Assembly: GCA_944382845.1 (NCBI GenBank)
Contig: CALWNN010000021.1
Coordinates: 1 to 32,159 of the forward strand
Length of the DNA stretch: 32,159 nt
Origin: an uncultured Clostridia bacterium
Lineage (GTDB): Bacteria; Bacillota; Clostridia; Oscillospirales; Ruminococcaceae
Reading direction: 5' to 3'
Shown here: positions 24,100-32,159 of the stretch, one piece after another
Layout: each line of letters begins with the position of its first letter
How positions within the stretch are numbered: the first letter of the stretch is position 1
Made by a program: the position numbers and the translations under genes
The notes under the pieces: model-generated
What the model saw: the letters and a program-made list of their open reading frames with translations, nothing else
Databases searched by the model: none
What the model was told of the DNA's origin: nothing

Positions 24100-27000
24100 A
24101 TGAAAAACAGACTTGTTCAGAAAACAAAAAGACTTTTGTCGGGCGTTGTTGCTGTTGCGATGACGGCAACTATGTTACCGGCTTTTCCCGCGGTTGCAGA
24201 AAGCAGTGAGAAATATCCGTATACACTCTTCGCGGGCTCAGGCGAAGAAGGAGCGATTACTGTTAACGCGGGCAACTTCTGCGTAAATGGAAATGTTGCG
24301 ACAGGCGGTACGATCGTATCAAGCGGTAATATGAACATCAATGGCACAAAGACTGAAAACGCGGATGAAGCAATGATTTTCATCTTTGATAAGATTGATT
24401 CCAAGTATTTCTCAACAGGCAATGTTGATGAATTCACTGAGGATTATACTCTTGAAGAAATCAACATCAACATTAACACACCCACAGAGGTAATGGGTGA
24501 AACCACCCTTACAGGTAACATTAACATCAACACAGCGCTTAAATCCCTTGAAGATGTAAATCTCTACGGCGAGGTTAAGAACACAAATGATTCCTTGATT
24601 TTTTCTAAATATGGTGATATAATCATAGATAGCCAGAATGTTAATCTTAACGGTCTGGTTTACGCGCCGTTTGGCGACGTTGAGATTACAGCTCAGAATC
24701 TTAACCTCAACAATGTTGTGATTATTGCCGATACTATCACTCTTAATTGTCCTAATGTTAACGCGAATTACAGCGGTAATGCCGCTGAGTTTGTGGGCGC
24801 TGTTTCTGATCCTTTGGATATCCCTGCCAATGAATGGCAGTATATGAAGGATGAAAACGAGAATGGCTTACCTGATTTCTTTGAAGATATGAATAACTGG
24901 GAGCTTCTCAAAGATACAGACGGCGATAAGCTTCCGGACAGTATTGAACAGTATCTTGGAAGCGACAGTACGTTAGTAGATACCGACGGCGACCTTCTTG
25001 ATGACTATTATGAGGTATTTGTTATCGGAACTGACCCGACTGTGATCGATACAGATGAAAACGGAATTACAGACGGTGATGAGGATTTTGACGAGGACGG
25101 TCTTACAAATTACGAAGAATATATTCAGACAACTTCACTTTGGTCGGAAGATTCGGATAGCGACAGTCTTACTGACGGCGAAGAAGTAAATACATATGGA
25201 ACTGATCCTTTAGAGCCTGATACTGATTTTGATGGTCTTGAAGATGGCGATGAAATATATCTTGGAACTGATCCTACAAATCCCGATACAGATGGAGACG
25301 GCATTCTTGATTGTGATGAGAAATTTTATCAGACCTTTACGCATATAGTAGAGAATGAGGACTGCGCTGTTGAAGAAGTTATCGTATCTATGGAAGGTAC
25401 AGGCAATCTTCAGACGAACACTACTATCGAAAGCGTAATGGATAAAGATGTGATTTGCAGTGAGGTAGTCGGCTTGGTTGGTGAGCCATTCTCCATTGAA
25501 ACAACTTCACAGTTTGATACTGCTACGCTCACTTTTAAAATTGATCGGTCAAAGCTCGGTGATACCGTATTTGACAACCTTATGTTCTTATGGTATGATG
25601 AAGAAAATTATGAATTTGTAGAACTGGAAACATTCTATGATTACGAGAACAGCACCGTAAGCATTGAAACAACTCATTTCAGCAAATATATGGTTGTTGA
25701 TAAGTATCTTTGGTTTGAAGCGTGGGCTGTAGAGTTTAATTATAATCCTGCTGAAGAAGGCACTCACGGAGAACCCACTATTCGTTATAATACCGTATTG
25801 GCAATTGACTGTTCTGGTAGTATGAGTGGCAATGACCCAATAACAACTGTATCTGGAATAGATTCTGCATACGAAGCACAGTTTTCAAAAACTTGTCAGA
25901 GAATCAAGGCGGCAACAGGTTTTATTACAAATATGAATGATTGCGATAAAGTTGCTGTTGTCCTCTTTTCTGGAAGTGCATATGTAGCGGCAGAAATGAC
26001 AAATGATACTGAAACATTAAAGCTTGCTTTGCAAAATGTAAATAACAGCGGCTCCACAAGTTTTAATGCAGCTATTACTACATCTGTGAACGCTTTTGAT
26101 TCGAGTGATATTGGTGATGTCAATACAAACAATAGAATAATTCTTTTGTCAGATGGTGGTTCTTCAGTTTCTGACAGCGTATTGGATACGGCCAAGTCGA
26201 AGGATATTGAAATTTATACAATCGGGCTTGGCTCAAGTTCAAATGATGCAAGGCTTGAATATATCGCTGATTATACAGGTGGAGAATTTTTCAAAGCATA
26301 TACTGCTGATGAATTAATTGACATCTATACTGAGGTAGGCATTAATAGTGATTTTGATACCACTGATACCGATGGTGATGGTTTATACGATGCTGTTGAA
26401 TCTGCTGGAATAAGGCTTCAGAATGGAGTGATTTTAAAAAACAACCCTGAAACTGATACTTTTTATGCTAATCCCGCTAAGATAGATACGGACGAAGATG
26501 GACTGAATGATGGTGTCGAAATAGACCCTACTATCCGTTGGAAAAGTGGGAGTGCTCATTCAGGTCAGAGAGAGTATTTCTTTGTAATGTATTCTAATCC
26601 TGGCGACAAAGATTCGGATGGAGATAGTATTAATGATTACGAAGATCCTTTAAAATTAGAACACGGAATTTGTAGAAGTTTGTCTCTATATGATAAAACT
26701 TCCCTTTATAGCGACATTGATAATCAAATTAAAACAGATTTTAGTTGGATTATGCAGAATAAAAACATTGGTTATTACTCCACATCAGACTGTATAGATA
26801 TCTTGTACAAATATGATGAACTTATAACACAATTAAGCAATGAATATTTTATACCTAAAGCCGCTATCCAATCAATTTTACTTCGAGAATTACGTTGCTA
26901 TGATATTAGAGATGATATAGCTGACTCATTGGTTATGCAACAATTTACATATCAATATCTTGTTGATGTGTATAATAATTCCGAGTGGTGGCAGCAATTG

Positions 27001-27375
27001 TTAATGGGATATCCAGATATCCCAATTCCTTACAGAGAAGACTCAAGCGTTGGATATGGTCAAATATTTGCTAATACGGCGATAAATGCAAATAACTGGG
27101 CTGTTAACACAGGTGTTTTTGAGGGAGAAATCTACAATTATGATATCTGGACTGAGCGAGAATATATTTGGACAAAATTAAAAGATGATAACGAATACAA
27201 TATTGAGATGATTTCTCTTATATTAATGTATGGCGTTAGTGATAGAGGCTTTGGGGATAAGTATTGGAAATATGATGAAGCACAAATGAAAAAAATGTTG
27301 TCTATATATAATGGTGATGATGATTATGGTGCTGAAGTGTATAACTGCTATCTTATCTTTGATAAATACAACTAA
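24100..27375 (+). CDS. Secreted VWA/TSP3 protein with lysozyme-like C-terminus
   Basis: 1091 residues. A signal peptide (1-33, ending AVAES) is followed by glycine/asparagine-rich beta-strand repeats (40-235; FCVNGNVATGGTIVSSGN, VYAPFGDVEIT), about seven calcium-binding DxDxDG TSP3 repeats (252-405), a conserved linker ending TTHFSKYMVVDK (about 535), a VWA domain with MIDAS D570-x-S572-x-S574, and three more TSP3 repeats (755-850). The last 240 residues are different: ELxxxD with Glu930 and SSVGYGQI (982-989) with a following TA recall lytic transglycosylase folds. That DNA is visibly richer in A and T. The layout suggests a polymorphic effector with an exchangeable tip. The tip assignment is inference; the rest is firm. 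Confidence 0.85.
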   Translation: MKNRLVQKTKRLLSGVVAVAMTATMLPAFPAVAESSEKYPYTLFAGSGEEGAITVNAGNFCVNGNVATGGTIVSSGNMNINGTKTENADEAMIFIFDKIDSKYFSTGNVDEFTEDYTLEEINININTPTEVMGETTLTGNININTALKSLEDVNLYGEVKNTNDSLIFSKYGDIIIDSQNVNLNGLVYAPFGDVEITAQNLNLNNVVIIADTITLNCPNVNANYSGNAAEFVGAVSDPLDIPANEWQYMKDENENGLPDFFEDMNNWELLKDTDGDKLPDSIEQYLGSDSTLVDTDGDLLDDYYEVFVIGTDPTVIDTDENGITDGDEDFDEDGLTNYEEYIQTTSLWSEDSDSDSLTDGEEVNTYGTDPLEPDTDFDGLEDGDEIYLGTDPTNPDTDGDGILDCDEKFYQTFTHIVENEDCAVEEVIVSMEGTGNLQTNTTIESVMDKDVICSEVVGLVGEPFSIETTSQFDTATLTFKIDRSKLGDTVFDNLMFLWYDEENYEFVELETFYDYENSTVSIETTHFSKYMVVDKYLWFEAWAVEFNYNPAEEGTHGEPTIRYNTVLAIDCSGSMSGNDPITTVSGIDSAYEAQFSKTCQRIKAATGFITNMNDCDKVAVVLFSGSAYVAAEMTNDTETLKLALQNVNNSGSTSFNAAITTSVNAFDSSDIGDVNTNNRIILLSDGGSSVSDSVLDTAKSKDIEIYTIGLGSSSNDARLEYIADYTGGEFFKAYTADELIDIYTEVGINSDFDTTDTDGDGLYDAVESAGIRLQNGVILKNNPETDTFYANPAKIDTDEDGLNDGVEIDPTIRWKSGSAHSGQREYFFVMYSNPGDKDSDGDSINDYEDPLKLEHGICRSLSLYDKTSLYSDIDNQIKTDFSWIMQNKNIGYYSTSDCIDILYKYDELITQLSNEYFIPKAAIQSILLRELRCYDIRDDIADSLVMQQFTYQYLVDVYNNSEWWQQLLMGYPDIPIPYREDSSVGYGQIFANTAINANNWAVNTGVFEGEIYNYDIWTEREYIWTKLKDDNEYNIEMISLILMYGVSDRGFGDKYWKYDEAQMKKMLSIYNGDDDYGAEVYNCYLIFDKYN

Positions 27376-27415
27376 AAATAACATCACCGCTGTACTAATT
27401 AAGTAGGAGGCAAAA

Positions 27416-27976
27416 ATGATGAAAAGGCTTCTATCTTGTGCGTTATCGTTTTTATTCTTGCTCTTGTTAACATCATGTACTGATGATTGGATGCCGTATG
27501 AAAACACAGAGTATGATATTAATCAGAAAGTTAAAGGTAATATATTCCTGATTTCAGAAATTGAATCTGAGCTTTTGGAATTAGCTGCAGAATATGATAA
27601 CGATGCTAAACTGACATTTGTTCAATATAAATTTGAAAGTGAAACTTCCGGTACTGCTGAATTTCAATTCTTTAGAGAATACGAAAAAAATGGTAAGTAT
27701 TATAGTGTTCTTATCACCTTATTTGCAAATATTGATGATAGCATTATATACAAAGTATGCTATGAAGAAGGCATTAGTAAAAGAGTTACCGGATATAGAA
27801 ATGCCATTATTCGCAATGATGAAGACGCATACGATATTTACACTTCATATTTGAACAACACCGATTTAGAAGAAAGAAACGATCTTTTGTATTCGACGGT
27901 ACTTTTTTATGATGATAATGTTGTTGTATGCAATTACGACGAAAACAATGATTTAATTTCAAGGTCTGAACTTTAA
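27416..27976 (+). CDS. Lipoprotein, candidate immunity protein
   Basis: 186 residues. A lipoprotein signal ends LLLLLTSC with Cys21, so the mature protein is anchored outside the membrane. The rest has no membrane segment and no family I recognise; it is acidic and alpha/beta-like. It starts 40 bases after the VWA gene with AGGAGG 5 bases ahead and shares its A/T-rich composition. Position, export route and composition fit an immunity partner against a cell-wall-acting C-terminal domain, but this is inference. A strong terminator follows. Confidence 0.75.
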   Translation: MMKRLLSCALSFLFLLLLTSCTDDWMPYENTEYDINQKVKGNIFLISEIESELLELAAEYDNDAKLTFVQYKFESETSGTAEFQFFREYEKNGKYYSVLITLFANIDDSIIYKVCYEEGISKRVTGYRNAIIRNDEDAYDIYTSYLNNTDLEERNDLLYSTVLFYDDNVVVCNYDENNDLISRSEL

Positions 27977-28051
27977 TAGCAATTTACACACTCTATGAAT
28001 AAATTACCATTGTTTTATAATCCAAACAACTAAAAGTGCACTTAGACATTA

Positions 28052-28095
28052 ACGGCAGATGTTGTAGTTTTTCTACATCATCTGCCGTACTTTTT
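28052..28095 (+). terminator. Terminator after the lipoprotein gene
   Basis: Stem ACGGCAGATGTTGTAG / CTACATCATCTGCCGT (16 bp, one mismatch) with a TTTTT loop and TTTTT shortly after. Confidence 0.9.
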
Positions 28096-28096
28096 A

Positions 28097-28425
28097 TACA
28101 CAAATTCATAATCTGCTGTTTTGTTTTTGCACAATGGGAATTAAGCATTGGATATGTAACGTATCAATTTCTCGGGTGTAGGTTCTTTTCTGTTTCTACA
28201 GTATTACATCACTAACAGTTATATTTTCTAACCAATAGTATATCTGATTATATGATAAATTACACAAACTAAAGGAAATTTGCAGTGACTAATGGTTATA
28301 TGACATACGAAATCTTGATATCATTTCTTTACAGGAAATTGACACTATATCTTTTTCTAAATCAGAAGGTCGTGTATGAACAATGTGATCGAGAATATTA
28401 GTAAAAAAGACTTCTACTTTATTTC
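28097..28425. other. Intergenic region without a recognisable gene
   Basis: A/T-rich. The only frame of note is a 28-codon one starting at 28376 (MNNVIENISKKDFYFISSGN...) with AGAAGG ahead; it runs into the operator 3 block, so it is probably chance or a relic of a gene displaced when the promoter block was copied. Confidence 0.5.
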
Positions 28426-28545
28426 GTCGGGTAATTTGCTGTCCGCGGTTTCCTTTTTATGACAAATTTTAAGCCGATATGACCGCTTACGCCGAATTTT
28501 TGACCGTATTTCAGATATCTATAGACAAAAATGGTTGTTTATGAT
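28426..28545 (+). promoter_or_regulatory. LytTR operator 3 and promoter of the YD-repeat surface genes
   Basis: Closely similar to 23795-23913. ACCGCTTAC (28482) and ACCGTATTT-like repeat (28503), 21 bases apart, CAGATATCTATAGAC, AAAAATG, -10 TATGAT (28540-28545). The leader to 28658 contains a CTGACA/TGTCAG hairpin and no gene. Confidence 0.7.
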
Positions 28546-28657
28546 ATGTTTTAACGGAGTAAATTGGCGGTGATGCAGCGCTGACAAAGCCCAATTCTGT
28601 CAGTTACGAATATTAGCAGTCATTACTCAAAAAATTACAAAGATATGAGGATGTAAT

Positions 28658-31030
28658 ATGAAAAAGTCAAGAAAAAAGCAGGCAGCTATCGGCATAGGGG
28701 CATTTACAGCCGCTGGTCTGTGTGCAGCCGCTGTATTTGCATTTACTACTGCGCGGCTTAATGATAATCCGTGGGAACACGCCCTGCTTGCCGGAGAAAC
28801 AAATGGCACACTCAGTGCGGATAATAAAAACTTTATTGTTAATGGAGATATACGTTCAAACGGAAGTATACGTATAAATTCGGAAACAGTTAAGGTCAAT
28901 GGATATGTCGCTGCTGTTTCATCTGTAACAGGAACCGTGCCGGATGAAGATATTTTTGAAAATGTTCAATCATCAGCATTTCCTAATGTTTATGAAAATG
29001 TATATAGCATTGCCGATGAATACGAATTGACGCTCGATACAAATTCGTCATATAAAAACAGCAGTCTGGTTCTTGATGATAAAGCAATATCTTCAGCCAC
29101 ATTAAACATAGATATAAATTCCGAATATGAGCCGACATCCGATGAAGTTTCTGACATAACCGGAAAAATCGGAGCCTTCGGCGCAAATTTCTTTGCTAAA
29201 ACATATTCAAACTTCGACAGATGGTCGCAGATACTTCCTGTTATGTACAACTCTTCTGATACGGAAACGCATTCCTTGGCCGAGCTTGGGCAAAACAGTA
29301 ATTTTATTCCTTTACAGGAGCAGAACGTAAGTAATTCATGGTCTGATTATGATAAACTTTCAGGAGCGGCAATTACAAATAATTTTTCTGAATCAAATCT
29401 AACGAAGTATATGTCTGATTTGAAATCAGACAATCCCGTAACGAAAATCTGTTCGGAGGATAGCATTACTATCCAGGCAAGCAATTCAATAAACCCTGCC
29501 GAAGCTGAATCGGCTAAGAAAATAACGGTTGAGGGCGGTCATTTTTCTTTAAATGGAGAGTATAGCGATCTTGAAGAAATAAAGTTTAATTCGTGGGGAG
29601 GTTCTCAGCTTATTGGAGATTATCCGAATCTTAAATATATATATAAGACATCAGGTTCCGATCTTAATCTTGTAGGAAATTTCCCCTCTTTAGAATGCGT
29701 ATATATGCAGGGTGGTCAGCTTCTTATTGGTTCCGGAGACAGCGGATTTAACGCCGACGGAGTAAAAATTATAAACGATTACGGCCCCATAGCAATCTAT
29801 ACGGCGAAGGACGTCACTTTAACAAATAGTGATATCGTCACAACGCAAATGATTCTTGTAAGAGGAAACGGTTCGGATCAGCCCGGGTCTGTATTTAACT
29901 CAGAAAATACAATAATGGCGGCAAGGTCCGGTGTGATGTTTGAAGATATGAACGATTCAAATATCAGGCGTTTTGACAAGTTGCCGATATATTATTCTAC
30001 ATATCCGATGTCAATAAATAATTGCAATTTCAAGCTGTTTCAAGGTACTATTATAAACAACAATAATGCGATAATTATGTCAAATGCAAATATAAGTAAG
30101 TTCCGTGGCTATTTGTTTGCCCCTGATGGAGTAGATGAATACAGGAATTCGTCAGCTGTCGGTTTTTACATAAATACATATGCATACAACATATCACCGA
30201 ATATAAACAACCTAAATAAACAGCCGAATGGTTCAGAAAGAATAGGCAGAATAAGCGAATTTGAGTATGGAAAATTCCCTAATGAATTACTGAATAAAAT
30301 ATCGGATTCGGATAAATTTCTTGCCGATCTTCAGAATAACGATGTCGGATTGGAATTAGGCGAAAGCAGTAAAAAGCCGGGAGAGCTTGTAATAGGAAGA
30401 TATATACTTGCCGATGGGGATATAAATATTTGTGCTGATACTATAATTAACGGTGATGATTCCATTGCGGTTATTGCTTCAAGAAACGGAAATATAACAA
30501 TTAATGTGACCGATAGTGCGAAAATTACTGCTATTATCTATGCTCCCTGCGGTAAAGTTACGATAAACGGAAACGAGTATGAAATCAAAGGACGAATATT
30601 TGCTGAAAATATAGAGATCAATGCTTCATCATTTGAAATAACGAGCGGCAGCGAGGATATATCGTATCTCGGATTTGTTTATGACAAAAAGACCGATGAT
30701 ACGTCAAGCGAATCTGAAAGCAGTTCAGATTCGTCTACAACGGAATCAACTGAGGATAGCAGCAGCGAATCAAAAACTGAAAGCAGCGGTTCAGAGACTA
30801 CAAGCGAAAGCACCACCGAATCCACAAGCGAAGAAAGTTCAAAGCCGGATGAAAGTTCGTCTGAAAGCAGCGGCGGTGAATCGGGATTTGATAATCCCAA
30901 ATATGAGTATGATCTGCTTAACAGACTTGTAAAAGTTATTTACGATGATGACAACTATATTGAATATATATATGACGCTAATGGAAATATAACCAAGATC
31001 GTTACTGTGGCAGACGGAAAAGAGCAGTAA
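28658..31030 (+). CDS. Surface protein with beta-repeat region, Ser-rich stalk and YD repeat
   Basis: 790 residues. A signal or anchor helix (7-32) is followed by LLAGETNGTLSADNKNFIVN, which aligns with the same region of the VWA protein (LFAGSGEEGAITVNAGNFCVN). Asn/Gly-rich strand repeats continue to about 660; YAPCGKVTINGNEYEIKGRI near 628-647 matches YAPFGDVEIT of the VWA protein. Then a Ser/Glu/Thr stalk (about 682-745) and a single YD repeat (YEYDLLNRLVKVIYDDDNYI, then YIYDANGNITKI). YD repeats normally occur in long series in Rhs/wall-associated proteins; one copy is unusual. No LPXTG. The next gene starts 18 bases on. GAGG site 7-8 bases before ATG. Confidence 0.82.
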   Translation: MKKSRKKQAAIGIGAFTAAGLCAAAVFAFTTARLNDNPWEHALLAGETNGTLSADNKNFIVNGDIRSNGSIRINSETVKVNGYVAAVSSVTGTVPDEDIFENVQSSAFPNVYENVYSIADEYELTLDTNSSYKNSSLVLDDKAISSATLNIDINSEYEPTSDEVSDITGKIGAFGANFFAKTYSNFDRWSQILPVMYNSSDTETHSLAELGQNSNFIPLQEQNVSNSWSDYDKLSGAAITNNFSESNLTKYMSDLKSDNPVTKICSEDSITIQASNSINPAEAESAKKITVEGGHFSLNGEYSDLEEIKFNSWGGSQLIGDYPNLKYIYKTSGSDLNLVGNFPSLECVYMQGGQLLIGSGDSGFNADGVKIINDYGPIAIYTAKDVTLTNSDIVTTQMILVRGNGSDQPGSVFNSENTIMAARSGVMFEDMNDSNIRRFDKLPIYYSTYPMSINNCNFKLFQGTIINNNNAIIMSNANISKFRGYLFAPDGVDEYRNSSAVGFYINTYAYNISPNINNLNKQPNGSERIGRISEFEYGKFPNELLNKISDSDKFLADLQNNDVGLELGESSKKPGELVIGRYILADGDINICADTIINGDDSIAVIASRNGNITINVTDSAKITAIIYAPCGKVTINGNEYEIKGRIFAENIEINASSFEITSGSEDISYLGFVYDKKTDDTSSESESSSDSSTTESTEDSSSESKTESSGSETTSESTTESTSEESSKPDESSSESSGGESGFDNPKYEYDLLNRLVKVIYDDDNYIEYIYDANGNITKIVTVADGKEQ

Positions 31031-31048
31031 CTCAGATGGAGGAAAACA

Positions 31049-32159
31049 ATGAAAAAAGTAGTTAAACGATTAATTGCTCAAGCTATAGCAGTAGCAATGA
31101 CTGTGCAGATGGTGGGACAGATATGCCCGCCGTTTAACAGTATTAAAGCATATGCCGACAATGTTTCAGAGCAGGATATAAACGCAGAAATAGCGGAAGA
31201 CGCGGCTGGTAATGCTGAATTTCAGGATGATTCCGCTTCAAGTACTGAAGAAGAACTGCGGTTTGAGGATATGACTGTATCAAACAATCTGACGCTTAAT
31301 GCGTTAACGGAGGTTCAGAATCTTTATATCAGCGGCGGTACATTGGACTTAAATGGAAATACACTTATTGTACACGGAGATGTGATCATTAACGATCGTG
31401 GTAGTTTGAACTTCAATAAAGGTGAGCTCATATGTAATAATTTCTCAATGAGTGGAACATATTATTCGCATTATTTATATATGCAAAACCCCAACGATAA
31501 GCTTGTAGTCAACGGCGATTTTAATTTCACAGGCGGATATTTTTCAAGTGATATAGGAAATTCGGGTGTTATTGAAGTAGCAGGCGATGTAAATATAACC
31601 TATGGTTTCACACCGTCAGGAAATAATAAGTTTATTCTTAACGGTCTTGATAAGCAAAGCGTATATATAAATGGCGGCAGCTGCAAATTCAACATTCTTG
31701 AAATTGCAAACACCGATGACGAAGGTGTTGTCAGCAGTGTAGCCTTAAATGCTGATAGTATAATAGGTTCGCTTAATCAGCTTCATTATACCGTTGGAGG
31801 CTCAATAGGAACTGTTCTTCAAGATGATTCTGAAATCAACGATAATTATTGTTTGGCTGTAGGCGACCTTGATCTTAACGGAAACACTCTGATTATCAAC
31901 GGAGATTTTATACAGTCCGGAGGAAATGTAATCCTTAACGGAGGACATCTGATCGTAAACGGAAACTATCTCATTCAGACGGAAAACGATGATGGAACCT
32001 TCAGCTACAGTACGGGAAAACTCAATATGACAAATGAATCCGACCTTGTAGAGGTATCGGGTAACTTTGTTATGGGCTCAACCAAAAATCACAACGGATT
32101 TCTGACAAACGGTACGCTGAAAATCGGCGGAAACTTTTCACAGGTTAATTACGGATCGG
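31049..32159 (+). CDS. Large secreted surface protein, 3' end beyond the window
   Basis: 370 codons are visible and the frame is still open at the window edge. A signal peptide (MKKVVKRLIAQAIAVAMTVQ, ending IKAYA) is followed by an acidic stretch (about 35-75) and repeats of the type LDLNGNTLIVHGDVIINDRG, LDLNGNTLIINGDFIQSGGN, LIVNGNYLIQ, LKIGGNFSQV, which suggest a parallel beta-helix. GGAGG 7 bases before ATG 31049. It forms an operon with the preceding gene. The repeats resemble the N-terminal parts of the two other surface proteins. A long Rhs/YD region with a toxin tip may follow outside the window, but that cannot be seen. Confidence 0.8.
   Translation, partial: MKKVVKRLIAQAIAVAMTVQMVGQICPPFNSIKAYADNVSEQDINAEIAEDAAGNAEFQDDSASSTEEELRFEDMTVSNNLTLNALTEVQNLYISGGTLDLNGNTLIVHGDVIINDRGSLNFNKGELICNNFSMSGTYYSHYLYMQNPNDKLVVNGDFNFTGGYFSSDIGNSGVIEVAGDVNITYGFTPSGNNKFILNGLDKQSVYINGGSCKFNILEIANTDDEGVVSSVALNADSIIGSLNQLHYTVGGSIGTVLQDDSEINDNYCLAVGDLDLNGNTLIINGDFIQSGGNVILNGGHLIVNGNYLIQTENDDGTFSYSTGKLNMTNESDLVEVSGNFVMGSTKNHNGFLTNGTLKIGGNFSQVNYGS

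Noticed and set aside
24003-24209. A 68-codon frame overlapping the start of the VWA gene
   Set aside because: It has no ribosome-binding site, and its second half is the signal-peptide region of the VWA gene in another frame.
30679-30932. Frames of 70-85 codons over the Ser-rich stalk on both strands
   Set aside because: They arise from the low-complexity repeats of the surface-protein gene and show no start signals.

Overview
The window looks like the chromosome of a low-to-moderate GC, Gram-positive gut anaerobe of the Clostridia, most like Ruminococcus and its Oscillospiraceae relatives. This is an inference from gene content: an F0F1 ATP synthase operon with tandem atpE, the murA-walJ-rlmH block, strong AGGAGG ribosome-binding sites, near-consensus TTGACA-17-TATAAT promoters, and DUF6329/DUF4314/DUF3789 genes of the kind found in gut integrative elements. 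No rRNA or other decisive marker is present, so the genus is not established.

Layout. (1) 1-2.8 kb: tRNA-Ser(GGA), a GH1 beta-glucosidase gene behind a promoter with a palindromic operator, and two inverted copies (A and B) of a structured intergenic repeat flanking it, then a small cysteine-rich KTR protein. (2) 2.8-11.3 kb, minus strand: a Gx-transporter gene that seems to start at ACG, then atpB-E-E-F-H-A-G-D-C with its own promoter and terminator, then nadA with a promoter abutting that terminator. (3) 11.4-14.9 kb, plus strand: murA (long leader carrying repeat copy C), walJ, rlmH, then a strong promoter driving two broken tRNA-Leu-like units and an intact tRNA-Leu(CAG). (4) 14.9-20.9 kb: remnant of a conjugative or mobilizable element: DUF6329, DUF4314, a C5 DNA methyltransferase, a BRO/KilAC antirepressor-like protein, a 56-aa protein, an LPD28 protein, DUF3789, and an N6-adenine methylase fused to Sel1 repeats and what looks like a relaxase tail. 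No integrase or intact relaxase is present. The adenine methylase has an elaborate hairpin leader. (5) 21-32.2 kb: an AgrC/AgrA-like two-component system (GHKL kinase plus LytTR regulator, minus strand) diverging from an apparent regulon. Three near-identical LytTR-type direct-repeat sites (first half-sites at 23189, 23850 and 28482) sit upstream of an 11-aa peptide ORF plus a 148-aa protein, of a 1091-aa secreted VWA/TSP3 protein with a lysozyme-like C-terminus followed by a lipoprotein, and of a 790-aa YD-repeat surface protein followed by a further large secreted protein that runs off the window.

How region 5 may work (inference): the kinase senses an unknown, possibly peptide, signal; the LytTR regulator binds the 21-bp-spaced repeats and activates promoters that lack a good -35. 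The output is a set of surface proteins sharing beta-strand-rich N-terminal repeats. One may be a polymorphic-toxin-like effector with its immunity lipoprotein. This is the most likely place for an undescribed system in the window.
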